Shown here piece after piece: positions 44,779 through 53,753 of a stretch of 64,000 nt of DNA (position 1 is its first letter; each line of letters opens with the position of its first letter). The stretch spans positions 2,410,001 through 2,474,000 of the forward strand of contig NZ_CP020612.1 of NCBI RefSeq assembly GCF_002105555.1, written 5' to 3'. Source of the stretch: Paracoccus contaminans. Its GTDB lineage: Bacteria; Pseudomonadota; Alphaproteobacteria; Rhodobacterales; Rhodobacteraceae. The notes under the pieces are model-generated. The model saw only the letters and a list, made by a program, of their open reading frames with translations. It did not search any database and was not told the DNA's origin. The position numbers and the translations under genes are program-made.

Positions 44779-46596
44779 ATGTGTGGGATCATTGGGATAC
44801 TGGGGAAACATCAGGTTTCCCCTCAGCTTGTCGAGGGATTGCGGCGCCTGGAATACCGCGGCTATGACAGCGCCGGGGTTGCCACCGTCGACGACACCGG
44901 CCGCCTTGCGCGTCGGCGCGCCGTGGGCAAGCTGGTGAACCTGTCCGACCGTCTGGTGCTTGACCCGCTGGAGGGTCATGCCGGGATCGGTCATACCCGC
45001 TGGGCCACCCATGGCGCCGCGACCGAGGGCAATGCCCATCCCCACAATTATGGGTCGGTGGCCGTCGTCCACAACGGCATCATCGAGAATTTCCGGGATC
45101 TGCGGGCCGAACTTGCCTCTCTGGGGATCGAGGCGCAGACCGATACCGATACCGAAACAGTGGCGCTGCTGACCGGGCATCACATGGCCCAGGGGCTTGC
45201 CCCCCTTCAGGCGGTCCGCGCCACGCTCGAGCGGCTGCGCGGGGCCTTTGCGCTGGCGTTCCTGTTCGAGGGCGAGCGCGATCTGATGATCGGCGCCCGG
45301 CGGGGCAGCCCGCTGGCGCTGGGGCATGGCAATGGCGAGATGTTCCTCGGCTCGGACGCGATCGCGCTGGCGCCTTTCACCGACCGCATCACCTATCTTG
45401 AGGACGGCGATCACGCCGTGCTGACCCGCGCGGGCGCCGCGGTTTATGATGCGAACGGCCAGCCGGTCAGCCGCGAGCCGGTCCGCATCGATGTCGGCTC
45501 GACCGCTATCGACAAGGGCGGCTATCGTCATTTCATGGCCAAGGAGATCGCCCAGCAGCCAGCCGTGCTGGGGGATGCGCTCAACCATTATGTGAAGGAC
45601 GGGCGCATCGTCCTGCCCGACAGCATCGACTTTCGCGGGGTTGAACGGCTGACGCTGGTTGGCTGCGGCACGGCCTATTATGCCGCCTGCGTGGCGAAAT
45701 ACTGGTTCGAACGGCTGGCGGGCATCCCCTGCGATGTCGATGTCGCGTCCGAGTTCCGCTATCGCGAACCGCCCCTGTCGCCCCGTGCCTGGGCCATCTT
45801 CGTCAGCCAGTCGGGCGAGACGGCCGATACGCTGGCCGCGCTGCATTACTGCAAGGGCAAGGTGGCGCGCACGGTGGGGGTGGTCAATGTCGGCACCTCG
45901 GCCATCGCGCGGGATGCCGACATCGCGCTGCCTACCCTGGCGGGTGTCGAGGTGGGGGTGGCCTCGACCAAGGCATTCACCTGCCAGCTTGCCGTGCTGG
46001 CCGTGCTGGCGCTGAAGGCGGCGCAGGATCGCGGCGCGCTGGAGGACAGGACGCTGGCTGCGCATCTGGATGATCTGCTGGCCGTTCCGGGCCTCGTCCA
46101 GCAGGCGGTGGGCGCCTCGGACGATTGCCGCCGGCTGGCCGAATGGCTGGCCGAGGCGCAGGACGTGCTGTTCCTGGGGCGGGGCGCGCTTTATCCGATC
46201 GCGCTGGAAGGCGCGCTGAAGCTCAAGGAAATCAGCTACATCCATGCAGAAGGTTACGCATCGGGCGAACTCAAGCATGGGCCGATCGCGCTGATCGACC
46301 GCAACGTGCCTGTGATCGTCGTTGCGCCCTCGGACGGGCTGTTCGAAAAGACCCTTTCGAACATGCAGGAGGTGATGGCCCGGCAGGGGCAGGTGCTGCT
46401 GGTGTCCGACGGGGCGGGGATTGCCGCCGGGGGCGAGGGCACCCATGCGACGCTGACCATGCCCGGCGGCGGCGGTGTCTTTGCGCCCATCATCCATGCC
46501 GTGCCGATGCAGCTGCTGGCCTATCACACGGCGGTCGCCAAGGGGACGGATGTGGATCAGCCCCGCAACCTCGCCAAATCGGTGACGGTGGAATAG
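44779..46596 (+). CDS. glmS: Glutamine-fructose-6-phosphate aminotransferase (isomerizing)
   Basis: The 605-residue enzyme makes glucosamine-6-phosphate. Met1 is followed by the Ntn nucleophile (MCGIIGILG), then IGHTRWATHGAATEGNAHPH in the glutaminase domain. The two SIS domains carry VGCGTAYYA, SQSGETADT and the catalytic EISYIHAEGYASGELKHGPI. It ends with NLAKSVTVE, the conserved C-terminus. It starts immediately after the glmU stop. I see no glmS ribozyme in this junction. Confidence 0.97.
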   Translation: MCGIIGILGKHQVSPQLVEGLRRLEYRGYDSAGVATVDDTGRLARRRAVGKLVNLSDRLVLDPLEGHAGIGHTRWATHGAATEGNAHPHNYGSVAVVHNGIIENFRDLRAELASLGIEAQTDTDTETVALLTGHHMAQGLAPLQAVRATLERLRGAFALAFLFEGERDLMIGARRGSPLALGHGNGEMFLGSDAIALAPFTDRITYLEDGDHAVLTRAGAAVYDANGQPVSREPVRIDVGSTAIDKGGYRHFMAKEIAQQPAVLGDALNHYVKDGRIVLPDSIDFRGVERLTLVGCGTAYYAACVAKYWFERLAGIPCDVDVASEFRYREPPLSPRAWAIFVSQSGETADTLAALHYCKGKVARTVGVVNVGTSAIARDADIALPTLAGVEVGVASTKAFTCQLAVLAVLALKAAQDRGALEDRTLAAHLDDLLAVPGLVQQAVGASDDCRRLAEWLAEAQDVLFLGRGALYPIALEGALKLKEISYIHAEGYASGELKHGPIALIDRNVPVIVVAPSDGLFEKTLSNMQEVMARQGQVLLVSDGAGIAAGGEGTHATLTMPGGGGVFAPIIHAVPMQLLAYHTAVAKGTDVDQPRNLAKSVTVE

Positions 46597-46623
46597 CGCT
46601 GTCAGGGCCGGGGCGGGAAACCC

Positions 46624-46650
46624 GCAGGCCCGCCCGCGTGTTGGGCCTGC
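46624..46650 (+). terminator. Hairpin after glmS, possible terminator
   Basis: GCAGGCCC pairs perfectly with GGGCCTGC around an 11-nt loop, 28 nt downstream of the glmS stop and 28 nt before the next gene. No T-run follows, so it could be a weak terminator or an attenuator for the PAP2 gene. Confidence 0.35.
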
Positions 46651-46677
46651 GGCAGCGACAGGCGAGGATACCGGGAC

Positions 46678-47355
46678 ATGACCGATACCGCAGGACGGCA
46701 GGGCGATGCCCGACCTGGCGAGGACGAGGGCGGCGCGGTCGAGGCGCTGCACCAGGCGGATGTGGCCCTGTCCGCCGAGGCGGGCCGCCTTCGTGAACAT
46801 CCCGTGGTCGAGGCGCTTGGCACGGCCAGCGAGATCAGTGATCAGCCTCCGGCTTTCGCCCTGGCCGGCCTGGCCCTGGCGGGCGGCCTGGCAAGCGGCC
46901 ACCCCGCCTTGGCCGAGGCGGGTGCCCGTGCCCTCGCCGCCCTTTATCTGGCGACACGCACCAAGGCGGCGATCAAGAGCGTCGTCGTCCGCACCCGCCC
47001 CTACAAGCTGCTGGAGGAGGGCGAATACGAACTGGGTGTGAACGGCCCGGACGAGCGCGACTACAACTCCTTTCCTTCGGGGCATACGGCAGATGCCTTT
47101 GCCGCCGCGCGGGCGATCGGACGGGTGGCGCCGGGGGCCAACGGGCCGCTTCTGGGACTTGCCGCGCTGATCGGGCTGGTGCAGGTGCCGCGCGCAACCC
47201 ATCACCTGACCGATGTGCTGGCCGGCGCCCTGGTGGGGCTGGGCGCAGAGGCCGTCGTCAACGCGGCCTTTTCTGCGCTGCCGCCTGATCTGGTGGAATC
47301 GGCCCGCAGCCGCATCGCCGCGCCCAGGGGGCCGCAGGCGCGCCGCGACGGATAG
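46678..47355 (+). CDS. PAP2-family membrane phosphatase
   Basis: The 225-residue protein has the three PAP2 motifs: KSVVVRTRP (near residue 100), FPSGHT (near 130) and RATHHLTDVLAG (near 180). Several hydrophobic segments fit a membrane-embedded acid phosphatase acting on lipid pyrophosphates, phosphatidic acid or similar. Position just after glmU-glmS suggests a cell-envelope lipid role such as undecaprenyl pyrophosphate recycling, which is inference. GAGGATACC precedes the ATG. It is convergent with rarD, 6 bp apart. Confidence 0.88.
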   Translation: MTDTAGRQGDARPGEDEGGAVEALHQADVALSAEAGRLREHPVVEALGTASEISDQPPAFALAGLALAGGLASGHPALAEAGARALAALYLATRTKAAIKSVVVRTRPYKLLEEGEYELGVNGPDERDYNSFPSGHTADAFAAARAIGRVAPGANGPLLGLAALIGLVQVPRATHHLTDVLAGALVGLGAEAVVNAAFSALPPDLVESARSRIAAPRGPQARRDG

Positions 47356-47361
47356 GGCCGC

Positions 47362-48282
47362 TCAGCGGGCGGCGGGGCGGCGGATCAGCGTTGCGCCATA
47401 GATCAGCAGCGCCGTCCAGATCATCGGAAAGGCGATGCGCTGGGCGCCCTGATAGGGTTCGTTAAAGATCAGCACCGCCGACAGAAAGACCATGGTGGGC
47501 GAGATGTATTGCAGCACCCCCATGGTGGACAGACGGATCAGCCTGGCCGCATTGGCATAGAGGATCAGCGGCACCGCCGTCAGCGCCCCGCTACCGATCA
47601 GCAGGGCGGTGCCCCGCGCCGATTCGCCGAAATGCCCCTGCCCGGTCGCGCCGAGATAAAGGATATAGGCCAGCGCAACGGGGCAGAGCAGCAGCACCTC
47701 GACCGTGAAGCCGGCATTGGGAGGGATCGGCAGGCGGCGCTTGCAGAAGGCATAGATGCCCCAGCTCAGCGTCAATCCGACCGCCACGGGCGGCAATCCC
47801 CCAGCCGACAGGGCCAGGATCAGGACGGCAGCGGCCGCGATGGCGATGGCGGCCCGCTGCGCAGGCGACAGCCGCTCGCCCAGGAAGGCCGCGCCGAGGG
47901 CGACCGAGAACAGCGGGTTGATGTAATAGCCAAGCGCCGCCTCGATGGCCCGGTCGTGATTGACCGCCCAGACATAGATCATCCAGTTGACCGAGATAAG
48001 CGTGGCCGTCAGTGCCGCCATGGCGACCATCCAGGGCTGGCGCAGGGTGGCAAGGACAAGGCCGGTTTCGCCGCTGACAACCAGCACCGCCGCCGCGATA
48101 GGCAGCGACCACAGGATGCGATGGGCGATGATCTCGGACGCAGGAAAGGCCGCCATCATGTGCATGTAGAGCGGCATGAGGCCCCAGACCGCATAGGTGC
48201 CGATCGCCAGCGCGACGCCGCGCGGCGAATCGCCCTGCGGGGTGGCGGGCAAGGCGGCGGGGTGCGGATCGGCGCTGGACAT
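47362..48282 (-). CDS. rarD: EamA-family transporter RarD
   Basis: The 306-residue protein has ten predicted membrane helices in two EamA repeats. The N-terminal GVALAIGTYAVWGLMPLYMHM and EIIAHRILWSLP match the RarD subgroup, as does the late GVLQYISPTMVFLSAVLIF-type helix. RarD proteins are exporters of uncertain substrate. No partner gene is adjacent; it is divergent from the YmdB-like gene. Confidence 0.9.
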   Translation of the reverse strand: MSSADPHPAALPATPQGDSPRGVALAIGTYAVWGLMPLYMHMMAAFPASEIIAHRILWSLPIAAAVLVVSGETGLVLATLRQPWMVAMAALTATLISVNWMIYVWAVNHDRAIEAALGYYINPLFSVALGAAFLGERLSPAQRAAIAIAAAAVLILALSAGGLPPVAVGLTLSWGIYAFCKRRLPIPPNAGFTVEVLLLCPVALAYILYLGATGQGHFGESARGTALLIGSGALTAVPLILYANAARLIRLSTMGVLQYISPTMVFLSAVLIFNEPYQGAQRIAFPMIWTALLIYGATLIRRPAAR

Positions 48283-48358
48283 GGGGCTTGTCTAGTCCAA
48301 GGTGCGGCCCTGCACCATCGGGGTTGAGCCGGCGCGCCCGAGCGGATAGCCCATGCCC

Positions 48359-49168
48359 ATGCGTATCCTGTTTCTTGGCGATGTCATGGGGCGGTCCGGG
48401 CGGCGTGCAATCGCCGAACGGCTCGGCCCGCTCAGGCAGCGGCTCAAGGCCGATTTCATCATCGTCAATGGCGAGAACGCCTCGGGCGGGATGGGGCTGA
48501 CCGCCGCCCATGCGCGCATGATTCTCGATGCGGGGGCGGATGTGGTGACGCTGGGCGATCACGCCTTCGACCAGAAGGACATGCTGGCCTTCATCGATGC
48601 CGAACCGCGGGTGCTGCGGCCGCTGAACTATGCGCGCGAGGCGCCGGGGCGGGGGGCGCGGGTCTTTGCCGACGGGCGCGGGCGCAAGGTGCTGGTGGCG
48701 CAGGCGCTGGGGCAGGTGTTCATGAAGCGCCCCTTCGACGATCCGTTCAGCGCGCTGGACGGCGCCCTGCGCGCCCATGTCCTGGGCGGCGGCGTGCAGG
48801 CGGCGGTGATTGATTTTCACGCCGAGGCGACCAGCGAAAAGATGGCGGCGGGGCATTTCTGCGACGGCCGCGCCAGCCTTGTGGTGGGCACTCATACCCA
48901 TGTCCCGACCGCCGACGCGCAGGTGCTGCCGCGCGGGACCGCCTATCAGTCTGACGCCGGCATGTGCGGGGATTATGACAGCGTGATCGGCATGGACAAG
49001 GCCGAGCCGATGCGCCGCTTTCTGACCGGAATGGGGCAGGGCCGCTTCACCCCGGCCGAGGGCGAGGCGACGCTGTGCGGGGTGCTGGTCGTGACGGATG
49101 ACCGCACCGGGCTGGCAAGCGCCGTCCAGCCGGTGCGCGAAGGCGGGCGGCTGGACGGCGCGCCCTGA
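48359..49168 (+). CDS. YmdB-family metallophosphoesterase (TIGR00282 type)
   Basis: The 269-residue protein starts MRILFLGDVMGRSGRRAI, then IIVNGENASGGMG, LGDHAFDQK and VGTHTHVPTAD, the metal-binding motifs of the YmdB/DR1281 family of di-metal phosphodiesterases, which hydrolyse cyclic nucleotides. An in-frame ATG 6 nt upstream (48353) is possible. It stands 128 bp before the SLC13 permease gene. The cellular role in alphaproteobacteria is not settled. Confidence 0.9.
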   Translation: MRILFLGDVMGRSGRRAIAERLGPLRQRLKADFIIVNGENASGGMGLTAAHARMILDAGADVVTLGDHAFDQKDMLAFIDAEPRVLRPLNYAREAPGRGARVFADGRGRKVLVAQALGQVFMKRPFDDPFSALDGALRAHVLGGGVQAAVIDFHAEATSEKMAAGHFCDGRASLVVGTHTHVPTADAQVLPRGTAYQSDAGMCGDYDSVIGMDKAEPMRRFLTGMGQGRFTPAEGEATLCGVLVVTDDRTGLASAVQPVREGGRLDGAP

Positions 49169-49296
49169 GATGCCGGCAAAAGCCCGCCGGAGCGATCCGG
49201 TGAAACGCTGCCCCGCCTTGCCCTTCCCTTGCCAGCCCGGCTGATATCGGGCAAGCCCACGCCTTGCCGGCATGCCGGCCTGCTTTCAAGGTGCCC

Positions 49297-51075
49297 ATGT
49301 TCGGTTTCGCGCTGACCGGCTCTGCCGCCCCGCTTGCCACGCTGGCTATCATCGGCGTGATGTTCGTGCTGTTCATCCGCGAGGACCAGCCCCCCGAAGT
49401 CATCGCGGTGGGTGCGGCTGCGGCAATGCTTGTTCTTGGCCTGTTGCCGATGGATGCGGTGCCGAGCGTTCTGTCGAACAACGCGCCCTGGACCATCGCC
49501 TTCATGTTCATCATCATGGGCGGGCTGCTGCGCACCGGCGCGCTGGACCAGCTGAGCGGGATCGCCTCATCACGCGCCGAGGATCACCCGATCCTGACCA
49601 TCGTGGGGCTGTTCACCTTTGTCTGCCTCGCCTCGGCGATCATGAACAACACCCCCGTTGTCGCAGTGATGATCCCGATCGTGATCCAGGTCGCCCGCAA
49701 GGCCCGGATACCGCAGTCCAGGCTGCTGATGCCGCTGAGCTTCTTCACCGTGATGGGGGGCATGATCTCGCTGATCGGCACCTCGACCAACCTGCTGGTG
49801 GACGGGGTGGTGCGCGCCAAGGGGATGGCGCCCTTCGGCATCTTCGAGATCGCCCCGGTGGGCATCGCCATCACCCTGGCAGGGGGGCTGTTCATCGGCC
49901 TTGTCGGTTGGCGGCTGCTGCCCGACCGACCCTCGATGGCATCGTTCCTCGAGGGGCGGAACCAGATGAAATACTTCACCGAGATCGCCATCCCCGAGGA
50001 CAGCGGCCTGGTCGGGATGAATGTGAGCGAGGTCAAGATCTTCAAGCGCGATGCGATCCGCCTGATCGACGTGCTGCGCGGCGATGCCTCGCTGCGGCGC
50101 GACATGGCCAGTGTCGTGCTGCAGGCGGGCGACCGGGTGGTGCTGCGCTCCGAGATGGCCGACCTGCTGGAAATGCAGCAGAACGCCGATCTGCGCGCGC
50201 TGGACAAGCTTTCCTCGGTGCAGACCGAAACGGTCGAGGTGCTGATTTCCCCCGGCGCGCGGATGATCGGGCGGCGGCTGGGCGATTTGCGGCTGCGCCG
50301 GCGCTATGGCGTCTATCCCATCGCGGCGCATCGGCGGAACCAGAATATCGGCCGGCAGCTGGACGATCTGGAAATCCGCATCGGCGACACGCTGCTGCTG
50401 GAAGGGGCGCCGCAGGATATCGCGCGCCTGGCGGCCGACATGGACCTGGTGGATGTCAGCCATCCTACCGCCAAGCCGTTCCGGCGCAAGCATGCCCCCA
50501 TCGCGACCGCGGCGCTGCTGGCGGTGGTGGTGCTGGCGGCGCTGGACGTGGCGCCGATCATGGCCCTTTCCTTTGTCGCGGCGGCGGTGGTGCTGATCTC
50601 GGGCTGTGTGGATGCCGACGAGGCCTTCGGCTTTGTCGAGGCGCGGCTGCTGGCGATGATCTTTTCCATGCTGGCTGTCGGGCAGGCGCTGGATGCCAGC
50701 GGCGCCGTCAAGATGATCGTCGACCAGGTCGCGCCTTGGCTGCAGGGGCTGGCACCCTTCTGGACGTTGGTGGCGGTCTATTTCCTCGGGCTTGCGTTGA
50801 CCGAGGTGCTGTCGAACAACGCCGTCGCGGTCATCCTCACCCCGATCGCGATCGAACTGGCACAACAGCTCAATCACGATCCGCGCGCCTATGTGGTGGC
50901 GGTGATGTTTTCGGCCTCGGTCGCCTTTGCCACGCCGATCGGCTATCAGACGCATATGATGGTCTATGGTCCGGGCGGGTATCGGTTCACCGACTTCGTG
51001 CGCGCGGGCGTTCCGCTGGACATTGTGACAGGGGTCGTCGCCTGCCTGATGATCCCGTTGTTCTGGCCGCTCTAG
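49297..51075 (+). CDS. SLC13/DASS-family permease with two RCK_C (TrkA-C) domains
   Basis: The 592-residue protein has an N-terminal membrane half with FVCLASAIMNNTPVVAVMIP and LIGTSTNLLVDG, a central cytosolic insert of two TrkA-C repeats (about residues 205-380; DSGLVGMNVSEV and SPGARMIGRRLGDLRLRRRY), and a C-terminal membrane half with TEVLSNNAVAVILTPIAIE. This architecture is that of sodium/anion symporters for sulfate, dicarboxylates or similar. The substrate is not predictable from sequence. AAGG lies 6 nt before the ATG. It ends overlapping olsA by 4 bp, tail to tail. Confidence 0.9.
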   Translation: MFGFALTGSAAPLATLAIIGVMFVLFIREDQPPEVIAVGAAAAMLVLGLLPMDAVPSVLSNNAPWTIAFMFIIMGGLLRTGALDQLSGIASSRAEDHPILTIVGLFTFVCLASAIMNNTPVVAVMIPIVIQVARKARIPQSRLLMPLSFFTVMGGMISLIGTSTNLLVDGVVRAKGMAPFGIFEIAPVGIAITLAGGLFIGLVGWRLLPDRPSMASFLEGRNQMKYFTEIAIPEDSGLVGMNVSEVKIFKRDAIRLIDVLRGDASLRRDMASVVLQAGDRVVLRSEMADLLEMQQNADLRALDKLSSVQTETVEVLISPGARMIGRRLGDLRLRRRYGVYPIAAHRRNQNIGRQLDDLEIRIGDTLLLEGAPQDIARLAADMDLVDVSHPTAKPFRRKHAPIATAALLAVVVLAALDVAPIMALSFVAAAVVLISGCVDADEAFGFVEARLLAMIFSMLAVGQALDASGAVKMIVDQVAPWLQGLAPFWTLVAVYFLGLALTEVLSNNAVAVILTPIAIELAQQLNHDPRAYVVAVMFSASVAFATPIGYQTHMMVYGPGGYRFTDFVRAGVPLDIVTGVVACLMIPLFWPL

Positions 51076-51968
51076 GCGGCGCCGGTATCGGGGCCGGGCA
51101 TCGGCGCGGCCGAGCGGACGGCCGCCAGCGCCGCCGCCGCCAGCGATTTTCGGTCATGGCCCGTCACCGCAATGGGCGGGTGCAGCGTCACGGTTATGCA
51201 GCCCTGCGGCCTTTGCGCCAGCACCGCCAGCAGATGCGGCCCCAGCGCCATGTCGCCCCACCAGCCGTAAAATCCCTCTGGCCGGCCCGCTGGCGCGTCA
51301 TAGCGCAGGCTGACCGGCTGCACCGCGATGCCAGGCGGCAGGGCAGGGTCCAGAAAGGCCTGGAAAAGCGTCGGCTTGAAGGGCAGGACTTGCCGCCCGT
51401 CGGTGCTGGTTCCTTCGGGAAAGAACAGCAGCCGGTGCCCGGCGGCGGTGCGGGCGGCGAACTCGGCCGCCTGCTGGCGGGCCAGGCGCGGATCGCGGGT
51501 CACGAAATGGGTGTCTGTGACGCGGGTGAGGATGTTGATCCCCGGCCAGCCCCCAACCTCGGCCTTGCTGACGAAGAACAGCGGCGCAGCCGCGTTCAGC
51601 GCAAAGATGTCGAGCCATCCTGCATGGTTGGCGACCATCGGCCCGGGTGCACGCATCGGGCTGCCGATCAGGCGCCAGCGCAGCCCGAGGCAGGCAAGGC
51701 ACAGCCGGCACACCCCCTGCACCCAAGGGCCGGTCAGCGGGCGGCGCGGCCCCGCCAGCAGCCGCTCGGCCGCGCGCATGGGAACCAGCACCAGCACGCC
51801 CCCCGCCAGCACCGCCGCAATCGCGCCCCCCCGCAGCACGGCCAGCCCCCAGCCAAGGGCCGAGGGACGCGGCAACCGCGGCGACGGAGCGCCGCGCCAT
51901 GGCCCCGTTCGGGCAGGGCCGGCTGCCGGTTCAGCAGCCGTATCGGGGGCCGGCGGGGCTGTGTTCAT
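51072..51968 (-). CDS. olsA: Lyso-ornithine lipid O-acyltransferase (PlsC family)
   Basis: The 298-residue protein has an N-terminal membrane segment (near residues 30-60), the acyltransferase HX4D motif in VANHAGWLDIF and the FPEGTSTDG motif. PlsC-family enzymes acylate lyso-lipids; coupling by ATGA to olsB identifies it as OlsA, which completes ornithine lipid synthesis. Read alone it could be a 1-acylglycerol-3-phosphate acyltransferase, so the specific name rests on the neighbour. Confidence 0.88.
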   Translation of the reverse strand: MNTAPPAPDTAAEPAAGPARTGPWRGAPSPRLPRPSALGWGLAVLRGGAIAAVLAGGVLVLVPMRAAERLLAGPRRPLTGPWVQGVCRLCLACLGLRWRLIGSPMRAPGPMVANHAGWLDIFALNAAAPLFFVSKAEVGGWPGINILTRVTDTHFVTRDPRLARQQAAEFAARTAAGHRLLFFPEGTSTDGRQVLPFKPTLFQAFLDPALPPGIAVQPVSLRYDAPAGRPEGFYGWWGDMALGPHLLAVLAQRPQGCITVTLHPPIAVTGHDRKSLAAAALAAVRSAAPMPGPDTGAA

Positions 51969-52777
51969 GCCCCGTGCCAGCGATCCTGATAGAACTTGCG
52001 GTGCCTGTCCGACATCGCCGCCGTGTCCATCAGCAGAAAGACATCGGTGGTGTTGAAGGCGTTGTCGATCCAGGCCCCCTCGCCGACCACCCCGCCCACC
52101 CGCAGATAGGCCTTGATCAGCGAGGGCAGCGCGGCCAGCGCCGCCCGCCGCTCCAGCTCTGCGGCGGGGATGATGTCCATCGAATGGGCATAGGGCGGGC
52201 GCGCCCGCGGCCGCAGGCCAAGCGGGGCAAGATGATGATGGTGCAGCCAGGACAGAGGTTGCGCCAGCGAATCGATATCGGTGCCGTGAAAGCTGGCCAC
52301 GCCGAACAGGATCTCGATCCCGTGGTCCAGCACGTAATCGGACAGGGCATTCCACAGGATGAACATGCCGGTGCCGCCGCGATAGGCGGGATCGATGCAG
52401 GATCGGCCGAGTTCGAGCATGGGCCGGCCCGCCGCCCGCAGCGGCGCCAGGTCATATTCCTCGTCGCAGTAGAACCGGCCAAGTCCGGCGGCAACCTCGC
52501 TGCGCAGCAGGCGATAGACGCCCACGACATGATTGCCCGCGGACGGGTCGCGGCGTTCATCGACCAGCAGCAGATGATCCACCACGTTGTCCAGATCGTC
52601 GCGTTCAAGTTGGGCCTGATGATCCACCATCGGCCCGTCTGCGCCCAGTTCCTGAACAAAGACCCGGTATCGCAGGTGCTGGGCCGCAACCAGATCGGCA
52701 GGCGTCCGGGCCAGCCGCACCGAAAGCCATTGCGAGGGGTTGTTCATATCCGGTTCCGGCGCAGACAGGCGTGACAT
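51965..52777 (-). CDS. olsB: L-ornithine N-alpha-acyltransferase (GNAT-like)
   Basis: The 270-residue protein has LRYRVFVQELGADGP, the HVVGVYRLLRSEVA strand, ELGRSCIDPAYRGGTGMFIL and LFGVASFHGTDI, the OlsB signature. It attaches a 3-hydroxyacyl chain to ornithine, the first step of ornithine lipid synthesis. The start at 52777 follows AGGTG; a later ATG at 52747 is an alternative. It is first in olsB-olsA. Ornithine lipids replace phospholipids in phosphate-limited Rhodobacteraceae, but I found no convincing Pho box upstream. Confidence 0.91.
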   Translation of the reverse strand: MSRLSAPEPDMNNPSQWLSVRLARTPADLVAAQHLRYRVFVQELGADGPMVDHQAQLERDDLDNVVDHLLLVDERRDPSAGNHVVGVYRLLRSEVAAGLGRFYCDEEYDLAPLRAAGRPMLELGRSCIDPAYRGGTGMFILWNALSDYVLDHGIEILFGVASFHGTDIDSLAQPLSWLHHHHLAPLGLRPRARPPYAHSMDIIPAAELERRAALAALPSLIKAYLRVGGVVGEGAWIDNAFNTTDVFLLMDTAAMSDRHRKFYQDRWHGA

Positions 52778-52879
52778 TCCGGCGGCACCTTGCCCATTGC
52801 GTCCGCCCCATCGGCGGAAACCCGCTTGACACAGCCTGAAGTTGTAAGAAGACACTCGAGCATTAACATGATTGGCAGT

Positions 52880-53053
52880 TCAGCAAATGATTATTTCCAA
52901 GGTCACGCGGCGCCCATCCAGAACCTGCTTGCCAGCGTCGGGGAAGGTTACGGTGATCCGGTCGCCGATGCGCGACTGCACCTGCCCGATGCCCCATTCG
53001 GGCATCAACGGATGGCGCACCATCATTCCCGGCTCGAGAATTTCGTTCGTCAT
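52880..53053 (-). CDS. Short DUF3553-family protein
   Basis: A 57-residue product reads MTNEILEPGMMVRHPLMPEW, then GIGQVQSRIGDRITVTFPD and AGKQVLDGRRVTLEIIIC. The pattern LEPGMxVRHPxxPEWGxGQVQS...ITVxFxxAGKxxxxG matches the small DUF3553 family common in alphaproteobacteria, which resembles a CarD/RfaH-like SH3 fold. Function is unknown. It is divergent from chpT, 49 bp apart. The Cys terminus differs from the usual hydrophobic end. Confidence 0.85.
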   Translation of the reverse strand: MTNEILEPGMMVRHPLMPEWGIGQVQSRIGDRITVTFPDAGKQVLDGRRVTLEIIIC

Positions 53054-53102
53054 CGCCCCACAGGCCGTTGGTCCGTTTTCAGGTGGCGAAGGCTAGCGGA
53101 CG

Positions 53103-53753
53103 ATGACTTTTTCCACAATGACGAACGGCGCGCCGACCGATGCTGATCCTGCCGACCTTGCCAGCCTGGTTGCCGCGCGGCTCTGCCATGACCTGGTCTC
53201 GCCCCTGGGCGCGATCGGCAATGGGGTCGAGCTGCTTGAGATGTCGGGCGCCTATCCGGGGGTCTCGACCTCGCCTGAACTGACGCTGATCGCCGACAGC
53301 ATCAGCGCCGCCCGCGCCCGCGTCCGCTTCTATCGCTCGGCCTTCGGTCATGCGCCGGCCGACCAGCGGGCCGGCGTGGGCGAGATCGCGCAACTGATGC
53401 AGGATTTCACCGCCGGCTCTCGCCTCAGGGTCGAGGTGGACGGCAAGGGCGATCTGTCACGGGCCGAGGCGCGGATGCTGCTGCTGTCGCTGATGTGCTT
53501 TGACAGCGCGATGCCCTGGGGGGGCAGGGTGATCGTGTGCCGGACGGGGCACGGCTGGCGCATCGTGGGCGAGGCGTCGCGCACCCGGATCAGCACCGAT
53601 CTGTGGCGCTGGCTGAGCGGCGCCCCTCAGGCCAACGGCACGCTGCCGGCACCCTCGGACGTGCATTTCGCCATCCTGGGCGCGCTTGCCATGCGCGAGG
53701 AACGCACCATTGCCTGGGAGCTGGACGCGACCGGGGCCGAGATCAGCTTCTGA
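53103..53753 (+). CDS. chpT: Histidine phosphotransferase ChpT
   Basis: The 216-residue protein has the phospho-accepting His near residue 29 in [20 protein letters not shown], followed by a long second helix and a degenerate ATPase-like domain ([19 protein letters not shown]). In alphaproteobacteria ChpT relays phosphate from CckA to CtrA and CpdR; in Rhodobacterales this controls motility and gene transfer agents rather than viability. It overlaps proA tail to tail by 11 bp. cckA and ctrA are not in the window. Confidence 0.9.
   Translation: MTFSTMTNGAPTDADPADLASLVAARLCHDLVSPLGAIGNGVELLEMSGAYPGVSTSPELTLIADSISAARARVRFYRSAFGHAPADQRAGVGEIAQLMQDFTAGSRLRVEVDGKGDLSRAEARMLLLSLMCFDSAMPWGGRVIVCRTGHGWRIVGEASRTRISTDLWRWLSGAPQANGTLPAPSDVHFAILGALAMREERTIAWELDATGAEISF

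Noticed and set aside
44770-44779. glmS ribozyme or leader control element
   Set aside because: glmS starts immediately after the glmU stop, leaving no room for a ribozyme.
43417-47205. Minus-strand open frame of over 1200 codons
   Set aside because: It runs antisense to glmU, glmS and the PAP2 gene, all clearly real, and has shadow-like composition.
49272-51989. Plus-strand open frame of about 900 codons in another frame of the SLC13 gene
   Set aside because: The frame at 49297-51075 encodes recognisable membrane and RCK domains; this one is low-complexity Gly/Ala/Arg.
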